In this document: positions 1 through 5,622 of the stretch, one piece after another
Layout: the number at the start of each line of letters is the position of its first letter
Position numbering within the stretch: the stretch's first letter is position 1
Origin: an uncultured Lachnospiraceae bacterium
GTDB taxonomy: Bacteria > Bacillota > Clostridia > Lachnospirales > Lachnospiraceae
Length of the DNA stretch: 16,190 nt
NCBI GenBank assembly: GCA_934376945.1
Contig: CAKRPI010000045.1
Span: forward strand, 1-16,190
Direction: 5' to 3'
Position numbers and translations under genes: made by a program
The notes under the pieces: generated by a model
Told to the model about the DNA's origin: nothing
Database searches by the model: none
What the model saw: only the letters and a program-made list of their open reading frames with translations

Positions 1-78
1 TCATCAAAAGCATACTCGTTGAAGTAGGAATGAAACATAGAAGTTTATAACTTTTTATAAGTTTTCAGTAACGGTTTT

Positions 79-618
79 ATGGGGCATTTTTATTTTGTGA
101 GACACGGTCAGACGGTGTGGAATGTAGAAAATAAGATATGCGGAGCGACAGACAGTCCGCTGACAGAGTACGGTAGGGAGCAGGCTGCCAAAACCGGAAG
201 AAATATCCTGGAAAACGGCATTCAGGCAGACGAGATTCTCTATTCGCCGCTTAGCCGTGCTGAGAATACGGCAAAAATTATTTCAGAAATAGCAGGAATT
301 CCCTGCAGGGCAGAAGTGAGGCTGACGGAACAAAATTTTGGAAAATGGGAATCTACGCCGAGAGATGGCAAGGATTTTAAGAAAGCAAAAGAATCCTTTG
401 CATGTCGGTATGAAGGCGGGGAATCCATGTTGCAGCTTGCACAGCGGATTTATAATCTGCTGGATGAAATCAAAGAAGAGTCAGCACAGAAGACATATAT
501 TCTGGTGGCACACAATGGCATTGCGCGGATGGTGCAGTCTTATTTTCAGGATATGACTAATGAAGAATTTGCGGCATTCGGTGTGAAAAACTGCCAGGTG
601 GTGCGGTATGATTTTTGA
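79..618 (+). CDS. Histidine phosphatase family protein (phosphoglycerate mutase-like)
   Basis: A 179-residue single-domain enzyme of the histidine phosphatase superfamily, probably a cytosolic small-molecule phosphatase. The phosphate-accepting histidine is in the N-terminal VRHGQT motif (H9, with R8 and G10). R60 lies in the SPLSRA segment, the acid E84 precedes FGKWE, and the second catalytic histidine H145 is in LVAHNG. These four elements in this order define the family, and the length is normal for the small phosphatase branch. Family members include cobalamin-pathway CobC, phosphoglycerate mutases and broad-specificity phosphatases. Nothing here selects one substrate, and no cobalamin genes are nearby. 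The ATG at 79 has only a weak ribosome binding site, but it places the RHG motif at the usual distance from the N-terminus. The stop lies 22 bases before the tag start, so the two genes are probably co-transcribed. Confidence 0.9.
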   Translation: MGHFYFVRHGQTVWNVENKICGATDSPLTEYGREQAAKTGRNILENGIQADEILYSPLSRAENTAKIISEIAGIPCRAEVRLTEQNFGKWESTPRDGKDFKKAKESFACRYEGGESMLQLAQRIYNLLDEIKEESAQKTYILVAHNGIARMVQSYFQDMTNEEFAAFGVKNCQVVRYDF

Positions 619-640
619 GTAATATACTAGAGGGATGCGA

Positions 641-1201
641 ATGAATTGGGTAGACGGAAAAATACGGTGCTGTTGGGCAAATCCAAAAAATGAACGATAT
701 ATTCGTTATCACGATGAGGAATGGGGCGTTCCGGTGCATGACGACCGAAAGCTTTTTGAAATGCTGGTCCTGGAGTGTTTTCAGGCAGGATTGTCGTGGG
801 AATGTGTCCTGAATAAGCGAGATGCGTTTCGTGAAGCCTTTAACGGTTTTGACGTGGAGAAGGTTTGCGCTTACAATGAGGAAAAGCTGGAAGCACTGCG
901 GAACAATCAAGGCATCATACGCAACCGCCTGAAAATACAGGCTGCCGTTATCAATGCACAGGCATTTCATGAAATTCAGAAGGAATACGGCAGCTTTTCC
1001 GATTATCTCTGGCATTGGACAGATGGCAAAGTGATTCGGGAAACAGGAAAAACAAGTTCGGAATTATCGGATGTGATTTCTAAAGACTTAAAGAAGCATG
1101 GTATGAAATTTGTGGGAACCACGGTGATTTATGCTTATCTGCAGGCTGTCGGTGTAATCTGGTCACATGAGGATGGATGTTTTTGCCGAAAAGAACGATA
1201 G
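641..1201 (+). CDS. tag: DNA-3-methyladenine glycosylase I
   Basis: Base-excision repair glycosylase that removes 3-methyladenine from alkylated DNA. From the chosen start it is 186 residues, the usual Tag length. Seen: RCCW at the N-terminus (zinc ligand C10), YHDEEWG (Y23, H24), LFEML (catalytic-site E40), QAGLSW, the conserved KFVGTT segment, and HEDGC near the C-terminus (H176, C180). C10, H24, H176 and C180 match the Cys-His-His-Cys zinc site of E. coli Tag. An ATG also occurs at 635, but the ribosome binding site AGAGGG at 629-634 abuts it directly. The same site is 6 bases from the ATG at 641, so 641 is the better start. The gene follows the histidine phosphatase closely. No clear terminator follows it. 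Confidence 0.93.
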   Translation: MNWVDGKIRCCWANPKNERYIRYHDEEWGVPVHDDRKLFEMLVLECFQAGLSWECVLNKRDAFREAFNGFDVEKVCAYNEEKLEALRNNQGIIRNRLKIQAAVINAQAFHEIQKEYGSFSDYLWHWTDGKVIRETGKTSSELSDVISKDLKKHGMKFVGTTVIYAYLQAVGVIWSHEDGCFCRKER

Positions 1202-1296
1202 CAAAACAGGGATTTTACAAAGACGTTTTTTGGGAACAACGAGGGTTTACGAAAATATAAAAATTCTAAGAAAGGAGTGTCTACTCAAAAAATACC

Positions 1297-1310
1297 GGGC
1301 ATTCTTGAAT
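1297..1310 (+). repeat. Intergenic 14-bp motif, copy 1
   Basis: GGGCATTCTTGAAT. The same 14 bases occur at 4094-4107, and a one-mismatch copy is at 11330-11343. This copy ends 43 bases before the flavodoxin start. Bases after the core also align loosely with copy 2 (GC.GG..TA.AG pattern). The function is unknown. Confidence 0.55.
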
Positions 1311-1353
1311 AGCAGGAGTATAGCTGGATTCATATTTTGAGTGGCAGAAAAAA

Positions 1354-1848
1354 ATGAGTTACGCAATTGTATTCAGCAGCAAGACAGGAAACACAAAATT
1401 GCTGGCAGAAACTATTTATAAGAATTTGAAGCAGGAGAACTGTTGCTATTTTGGGACACCTGATTTGGCAGCAATGGAAGCAGACACCCTTTATGTAGGA
1501 TTCTGGACGGATAAGGGAACAGCAGATTCTGCAACGGTGGATTTTCTGAAGCAGATGCATGGAAAAAAAGTATTTTTATTTGGCACGGCGGGTTTTGGCG
1601 GCAGTGAGGAGTATTTTGCTAAAATTCTGAAAACAGTGAAGAAATCGCTGGATGACAGTAATACCATCATTGGCAGCTTTATGTGCCAGGGGAAGATGCC
1701 AATGTCCGTGCGCTGCAGGTATGAGAACATGAAAAAACAGCCGACTCATGCGATGCCAAATCTGGATGCGTTGATTGAAAATTTTGATAAAGCGCTTTCT
1801 CATCCGGATGCAGAGGATTTGGAGCACCTGAAACAAGCGATAAAATAA
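1354..1848 (+). CDS. Flavodoxin family protein, BilS-like
   Basis: A 164-residue single-domain flavodoxin, probably FMN-binding and cytosolic, acting as an electron carrier. The phosphate-binding loop is SSKTGNT (residues 8-14, T/S-x-T-G-N-T type). The segments YVGFWTDKG, VFLFGTAGFGG and GSFMCQGKMP supply the other flavodoxin loops. From memory, these last segments are characteristic of the family NCBI calls flavodoxin BilS, which partners bilirubin reductase BilR. I cannot run the search, so the name is tentative. No bilR-like gene is in the window. The next gene is a MarR regulator (BilQ is also MarR-type), but that gene has its own promoter and is tied to a MATE pump. The ATG at 1354 has a weak GAGTGG site 9 bases upstream. 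A copy of the 14-bp motif lies in the leader. The C-terminus ends in a charged DAEDLEHLKQAIK tail. Confidence 0.82.
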   Translation: MSYAIVFSSKTGNTKLLAETIYKNLKQENCCYFGTPDLAAMEADTLYVGFWTDKGTADSATVDFLKQMHGKKVFLFGTAGFGGSEEYFAKILKTVKKSLDDSNTIIGSFMCQGKMPMSVRCRYENMKKQPTHAMPNLDALIENFDKALSHPDAEDLEHLKQAIK

Positions 1849-1877
1849 GCGATAAAACAAGCAGAGAAATGGTTTAC

Positions 1878-1906
1878 TTGACAAAGGTTTATTTTTCGCA
1901 TATAAT
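1878..1906 (+). promoter_or_regulatory. Consensus sigma-A promoter of the MarR-MATE operon
   Basis: TTGACA (1878-1883), exactly 17 bases, then TATAAT (1901-1906): a perfect match to the housekeeping promoter. Such a strong promoter in front of a MarR gene implies tight repression. The -10 box is overlapped by the first unit of the repeat array that follows. Confidence 0.88.
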
Positions 1907-1970
1907 TACCAATGATAATTACTAAAGATAATTGTCAATAATAACCAATAATAATAATCAATAACAATCA
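1902..1970 (+). promoter_or_regulatory. AT-rich repeat array with 13-bp period, probable operator
   Basis: ATAATT recurs at 1902, 1915 and 1928, exactly 13 bases apart. The units are ATAATTACCAATG, ATAATTACTAAAG and ATAATTGTCAATA. A looser tail rich in AATAAT and ATAACAAT runs to 1970. The array starts within the -10 box and covers the expected transcription start. I infer a binding site for the MarR protein encoded just downstream. TAATTA at 1903 and 1916 is self-complementary, giving possible dyads. Confidence 0.55.
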
Positions 1971-1984
1971 TATGGAGGGAATCT

Positions 1985-2440
1985 ATGGATTCAGAACGAA
2001 TCAAACGTATGTTGGATGCCTGTTATCAGGCAAAACGGATTCGGGATATGCTTCCACCGCTGCCACAGGGTGTTACTCCTGCGTATATTCACTATCTGGA
2101 TACAATTCAGGCGTTGGAACGTCGGGGCATCTGTGTGAAGGTATCCGACATCAGTGATGCACTGGAGCTTCCAAGACCCGGAGTAACGAGAACGGTTAAA
2201 GAGATGGCAGCGAAAGGATATCTCAGAAAATATGCATCTGAGGAAGATGGACGTGTGACGTATATTTCGCTGACGGAAGCAGGATATCAGCTGTCTCAGA
2301 AATATGATGAGCAATTTTTTGCTGCACTTGCGCCTTACATGGACGGTATTTCGGAGGAAGAGGCAGATGGTATGATTCGCACAATCGATAAGTTTTATCA
2401 GGTTATGCTGGAGAGGAGGAATTCCTTTGACGGGAGATAA
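1985..2440 (+). CDS. MarR family transcriptional regulator
   Basis: A 151-residue winged-helix DNA-binding protein, length typical of MarR. The helix-turn-helix runs from about residue 50 (VKVSDISDALELP) to the recognition helix around RPGVTRTVKEMAAKGYL (64-80). The wing is EEDGRVTYISLTEAG (86-100), with the D-x-R hallmark at D88-R90. N- and C-terminal helices form the usual dimer interface. The ribosome binding site GGAGGG (1974-1979) is 5 bases from ATG 1985. The 3' end overlaps the MATE pump gene by 14 bases, so the two are translationally coupled. The pairing resembles S. aureus mepR-mepA. The likely role is repression of its own operon until a toxic ligand binds. The ligand is not predictable from sequence. 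Confidence 0.9.
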   Translation: MDSERIKRMLDACYQAKRIRDMLPPLPQGVTPAYIHYLDTIQALERRGICVKVSDISDALELPRPGVTRTVKEMAAKGYLRKYASEEDGRVTYISLTEAGYQLSQKYDEQFFAALAPYMDGISEEEADGMIRTIDKFYQVMLERRNSFDGR

Positions 2441-3779
2441 AAGAGATTTTACGCAGGGAAATATTTTAAAAAAACTTGTATTTTTTATGCTTCCGATACT
2501 GGGAGCGCTTGTGCTTCAGGCGGCTTACGGAGCAGTTGATCTTTTGGTAGTAGGACGCTTTGGATCTACCTCAGGACTGTCAGCAGTTTCAACCGGAAGT
2601 CAGGTTTTGAATTTGGTAACCTTTGTGGTGACGCAGCTTGCCATGGGCATTACGGTATTGATTGCAAGGTATCTTGGCGAGAAAAGACAGGAACAAATCG
2701 GTATGGTCCTTGGAGGTGCTGCAGTTGTATTTGCATTGATTTCGGTTGGTCTGTTTATCGTGATGGTCGGACTGGCAAGACCGATTTCAGTTTTAATGCA
2801 GGCACCTGAAGAGGCGGTAAATCTGACAGCAAGTTATGTGAGAATCTGCGGAAGCGGAATTTTCTTTATTGTGGCGTACAACCTGCTTGCAGCAGTTTTT
2901 CGGGGGATGGGAGACAGTAAATCGCCGCTCTTGTTTGTCCTCGTGGCCTGCATTGTGAACATTATCGGAGATCTGGTGCTTGTGGCAGGGCTGCATCTTG
3001 ATGCGGCCGGAGCAGCGTTTGCAACCGTATTTGCACAGGCGGTCAGCGTAGTATTTGCAGTTGTGATTCTGCTGAAAAAGGATCTGCCGTTTAAAATTCG
3101 GAAACAGGATTTCAGATTGAATGCACAATGCAGACGATTTCTGGCAATTGGAATTCCTCTTGCACTGCAGGAGTTTTTGACCCAGCTTTCCTTTCTTGCG
3201 CTTTGTGCGTTTGTTAATCGGCTTGGACTGGAAGCTTCCTCAGGGTATGGCGTTGCCTGTAAAATCGTAAATTTTGCGATGTTGATTCCGAGTGCATTGA
3301 TGCAGTCGATGGCATCATTTGTTGCGCAGAATGTAGGTGCCGGAAAGTTCAGACGTGCGAAGCAGGCGATGTTTACAGGGATTGGCGTAGGGCTGGTGTT
3401 TGGCTGCTTTGTATTTGTTCTGGTGCTTTTAAAGGGTGATGTGATGGCTGGATTTTTTTCGTCAGATGAAGCGGTAATCCAGAAAGGCTTTGCTTATCTG
3501 AAGGGATTTGCACCGGAAACGATTGCTACTGCGATTATGTTTAGTATGGTAGGATATTTTAATGGAAATAATAAGACGGTATGGGTTATGGCACAGGGAT
3601 TGATTCAGACGCTTTTGGTGCGTCTGCCGTTTGCGTATGTGATGAGTATTCAGCCAAATGCGAGTCTGACAAAAATTGGTCTGGCAGCTCCAATATCAAC
3701 AATGGTCGGAATTGTACTGAATGTCGGATTTTATGTCTATCTGAATCATAAGAATCCTTTTCAGAGTGATTTGCAATAA
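2427..3779 (+). CDS. MATE family multidrug efflux transporter
   Basis: A 450-residue integral membrane protein of the MATE (MatE/NorM-DinF-MepA) family. It is predicted to export cationic drugs or other toxic compounds using a Na+ or H+ gradient. About twelve hydrophobic segments form two six-helix halves. Seen near the N-terminus are FTQGNILKKLVFFMLPILG and the family-typical VDLLVVGRFGS; the second half begins near residue 225 with RRFLAIGIPLALQEFL. The start is TTG at 2427: the strong site GGAGAGGAGGA (2410-2420) is 6 bases upstream and the family N-terminus begins right there. The gene overlaps the marR stop and shares its promoter. Length is normal, with no frameshift. I see no convincing terminator after it. 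Confidence 0.92.
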   Translation: MTGDKRDFTQGNILKKLVFFMLPILGALVLQAAYGAVDLLVVGRFGSTSGLSAVSTGSQVLNLVTFVVTQLAMGITVLIARYLGEKRQEQIGMVLGGAAVVFALISVGLFIVMVGLARPISVLMQAPEEAVNLTASYVRICGSGIFFIVAYNLLAAVFRGMGDSKSPLLFVLVACIVNIIGDLVLVAGLHLDAAGAAFATVFAQAVSVVFAVVILLKKDLPFKIRKQDFRLNAQCRRFLAIGIPLALQEFLTQLSFLALCAFVNRLGLEASSGYGVACKIVNFAMLIPSALMQSMASFVAQNVGAGKFRRAKQAMFTGIGVGLVFGCFVFVLVLLKGDVMAGFFSSDEAVIQKGFAYLKGFAPETIATAIMFSMVGYFNGNNKTVWVMAQGLIQTLLVRLPFAYVMSIQPNASLTKIGLAAPISTMVGIVLNVGFYVYLNHKNPFQSDLQ

Positions 3780-3841
3780 AAATGCGGCAACTGTTTGACA
3801 CCAGCCTCTAAAATGCAAAGAAAAATGCCAGGGAAAATAGC

Positions 3842-3870
3842 TTGCGAAGTGTACGGCGGAATGATATAAT
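3842..3870 (+). promoter_or_regulatory. Promoter of the riboswitch-CDF unit
   Basis: TTGCGA (3842-3847), 17 bases, TATAAT (3865-3870). Transcription would start about 35 bases before the aptamer at 3912, which fits a riboswitch leader. Confidence 0.75.
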
Positions 3871-3911
3871 GAAATAATACTTTTTGCGCTGCATATCAAT
3901 CTACAGTACAA

Positions 3912-4020
3912 ACTGAACAGGCGGTGGATTTTCCAAGAGGCCGGGCCGACTAAAATGGCAGCAGATGAATTTGCATCTGTGGGACAGTAGTTTACGAATT
4001 GTTCCACAGGTGTTTTTTTA
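3912..4020 (+). promoter_or_regulatory. NiCo (czcD) metal-sensing riboswitch with overlapping terminator
   Basis: The segment 3912-3988 carries the conserved NiCo elements in order: ACTGAACAGGC, GGCCGGGCCGAC, ATGGCAGCAGATGA, and CATCTGTGGGACAGT. The first and last (ACTG/CAGT) close helix P1 of the four-way junction. GCAGATG (3960-3966) and CATCTGT (3975-3980) form a helix. The 3' strand CTGTGGGACA (3977-3986) can instead pair with TGTTCCACAG (4000-4009) ahead of a T-run. Metal binding to the aptamer should therefore prevent termination and switch the gene on. The class was described for Ni(II)/Co(II) and later also reported to respond to Fe(II). It sits directly upstream of a CDF efflux gene, the usual czcD context. 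I identified it by recalled consensus, not by a covariance search. Confidence 0.9.
3977..4020 (+). terminator. Riboswitch expression-platform terminator
   Basis: CTGTGGGACA pairs with TGTTCCACAG (10 pairs, one G-U) across a 13-base loop, followed by GTGTTTTTTTA. The 5' strand is also part of the aptamer, so the two folds exclude each other. Confidence 0.88.
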
Positions 4021-4093
4021 TATAGTATAGTGGAAAATATCGTTAGAATTATCTGATTACAGGAAAAGTTCCCGGGATGATCGTATAGTCTCG

Positions 4094-4107
4094 GGGCATT
4101 CTTGAAT
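4094..4107 (+). repeat. Intergenic 14-bp motif, copy 2
   Basis: GGGCATTCTTGAAT, identical to 1297-1310. It lies between the riboswitch terminator and the CDF gene and ends 42 bases before the start codon at 4150. That is almost the same distance as copy 1 from its gene. Confidence 0.55.
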
Positions 4108-4149
4108 TTGCGGGCATAAAGTTATCTTGGGTAAATGGAGGTAACTGTT

Positions 4150-5301
4150 ATGGAACAAAATGAACATTCAAAGTACGAAGATCCGAAAAAAAGAGCGGAA
4201 ATAGGAAAAATGTCTGGTCTGATCGGAATTGCATGTAATTTTCTGCTGGCCGGAAGTAAGATCGCAGTCGGAAATATTGCTGGTTCCACATCGATTGTAG
4301 CGGATGGACTTAACAATATGTCGGATGCTGCAAGCTCTGCTGTAACGCTGATCGGATTTAAACTGGCAGAAAAGCCGGCGGACCGGGAGCATCCGTATGG
4401 TCACGCCAGATTTGAGTATCTGGCCAGTCTGGTTGTCTCTGCAATGATTTTGGTGATTGGTCTGGAATTGGCACAGAAGTCCGTAGAGAAGATAAAAAAT
4501 CCGATTCCGGTGGAATTTTCATGTGTGACACTTGCTGTTCTGGTGTTTTCGATTCTGATGAAAAGTGGCATGGCAGTATTTAACAGCAGGATGGGAAAAA
4601 AGATTCAATCGACAACACTGATCGCAACGGCCGCAGACAGCAGAAATGATGTGGTGACGACGACGGCCGTACTGCTTGCAACACTTGCAGAGCATTTTTT
4701 CGGTTGGAAAGCGGATGGACCGATGGGGATTCTTGTATCCCTGTTTGTGCTGTACAGCGGAGTTACGCTGGCAAAGGAAACAATTTCGCCGTTGCTTGGC
4801 GAGGGGGCGGATGCAAAGCTTCGTACAGAATTGATAAATTATGTAAAAGAACATCCGCTGGTACTGGGGTGTCATGATCTGATGGTACATGATTACGGTC
4901 CGGGCAAGTGTTATGCCAGTATTCATGTAGAAATGGACAAGGATGTCGATCCGATGAAATGTCATGATGTGATTGATCACATTGAGCGGGAATGTCTGGA
5001 AAAGTTCGGCACGAATCTGGTGATCCATTATGATCCGGTCAGTACAAATGATCTGGAGCTGGAAGAGATGCGGGAATTTGTGGAACAATTACTTGTGAAA
5101 AGGGATGAAAGGCTTCTGGTTCATGATTTTCGGATGCGGGAGAAAGAAGGAAAGACAGAGCTGATGTTTGATCTGGTATTGCCGGATACCATGCAGGAGG
5201 AGAAGGAGAACATTCGGAAGATGCTGGAAGAAAGTCTGAAGTCTGCCGGAAAACAGAATATAAGTTTGAAAATCACCTTTGATCCGGAGCCGGAAATGTA
5301 A
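4150..5301 (+). CDS. Cation diffusion facilitator family metal exporter with duplicated C-terminal domain
   Basis: A 383-residue membrane transporter exporting divalent metal by proton antiport. About six transmembrane helices span residues 22-210. The metal site can be read as N55-x3-D59 in helix 2 (GLNNMSD) and D163-x3-D167 in helix 5 (DSRND). This N-D/D-D set is the Mn-type CDF signature, unlike the His-containing zinc type. HPYGH (81-85) is the usual loop motif. A ferredoxin-like cytoplasmic domain covers about 224-298. A second, similar copy seems to follow at about 306-380: VHD at 246-248 and 324-326, YDP/FDP near 295 and 378. This explains why the protein is longer than the usual 300 residues. 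ATG 4150 is preferred over 4135, because GGAGG (4137-4141) lies 8 bases before 4150 and overlaps the earlier ATG. Expression is controlled by the upstream riboswitch. Confidence 0.93.
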   Translation: MEQNEHSKYEDPKKRAEIGKMSGLIGIACNFLLAGSKIAVGNIAGSTSIVADGLNNMSDAASSAVTLIGFKLAEKPADREHPYGHARFEYLASLVVSAMILVIGLELAQKSVEKIKNPIPVEFSCVTLAVLVFSILMKSGMAVFNSRMGKKIQSTTLIATAADSRNDVVTTTAVLLATLAEHFFGWKADGPMGILVSLFVLYSGVTLAKETISPLLGEGADAKLRTELINYVKEHPLVLGCHDLMVHDYGPGKCYASIHVEMDKDVDPMKCHDVIDHIERECLEKFGTNLVIHYDPVSTNDLELEEMREFVEQLLVKRDERLLVHDFRMREKEGKTELMFDLVLPDTMQEEKENIRKMLEESLKSAGKQNISLKITFDPEPEM

Positions 5302-5315
5302 AATATCAGATGTCA

Positions 5316-5347
5316 CCGGACGGGAGATAAGGTATTCGTCCGGTTTT
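5316..5347 (+). terminator. First terminator after the CDF gene
   Basis: CCGGACG (5316-5322) pairs with CGTCCGG (5337-5343), followed by TTTTG. It begins 15 bases after the CDF stop codon. Confidence 0.75.
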
Positions 5348-5351
5348 GTCA

Positions 5352-5397
5352 AGATGTCACCGAAGTTTTAGATATAGAATTTCGGCGGCATCTTTTT
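5352..5397 (+). terminator. Second terminator after the CDF gene
   Basis: AGATGTCACCGAA pairs with TTCGGCGGCATCT (two G-U pairs), followed by TTTTT. GATGTCACCG also occurs at the foot of the first hairpin, so the pair may be a partial duplication. Together they insulate the CDF unit from nrdD. Confidence 0.85.
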
Positions 5398-5482
5398 AGT
5401 GTATTTTGTACTGATTTCACAAATTCATATTTGCCCCTTTCCTTTTCCGGATGATTGTAGTATCATATCAATTGCAGTGCAA

Positions 5483-5530
5483 GTACTGAATATAGTGTTT
5501 TGAAAAGAAAAGAATAACAATATATAGTAT
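5483..5530 (+). promoter_or_regulatory. Pair of NrdR boxes upstream of nrdD
   Basis: Box 1 GTACTGAATATAGTGT (5483-5498) matches 12 of 16 positions, and box 2 TAACAATATATAGTAT (5515-5530) matches 13 of 16 positions, of the recalled NrdR consensus ACACWATATATWGTGT. Starts are 32 bases apart, about three helical turns, which is the hallmark of NrdR control. The boxes overlap the edge of the -35 and all of the -10 of the nrdD promoter, so repression by NrdR-ATP/dATP is expected. The nrdR gene is not in the window. Confidence 0.8.
5500..5528 (+). promoter_or_regulatory. Promoter of nrdD-nrdG
   Basis: TTGAAA (5500-5505), 17 bases, TATAGT (5523-5528). The -10 sits inside NrdR box 2. The leader to the start codon at 5623 is about 90 bases and shows no further element I recognise. 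Confidence 0.72.
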
Positions 5531-5622
5531 GTGCTATCATAAACCGAAAAAAAGCGGCAAGAGCAGCGTAGAATGCAAATTGTCGCGGATGCAGCGATGA
5601 GAAAGGATGGAGGAGACAATTC

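Noticed and set aside
1..50. Possible 3' end of an upstream gene in the third frame, stopping at 48-50.
   Set aside because: Only about 15 codons are visible and other frames are also open for short distances, so it cannot be told from non-coding sequence.
1277..1312. A GTG-started 11-codon leader peptide behind AAAGGAG upstream of the flavodoxin gene.
   Set aside because: The GTG overlaps the ribosome binding site itself, and the frame has no codon run suggesting attenuation.
3795..3823. TTGACA at 3795-3800 as a second promoter for the CDF unit.
   Set aside because: No acceptable -10 lies 16-18 bases downstream; the TTGCGA/TATAAT pair at 3842-3870 is far better placed.
4135..4149. ATG at 4135 as the CDF start.
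   Set aside because: That ATG overlaps the GGAGG ribosome binding site that serves the ATG at 4150.
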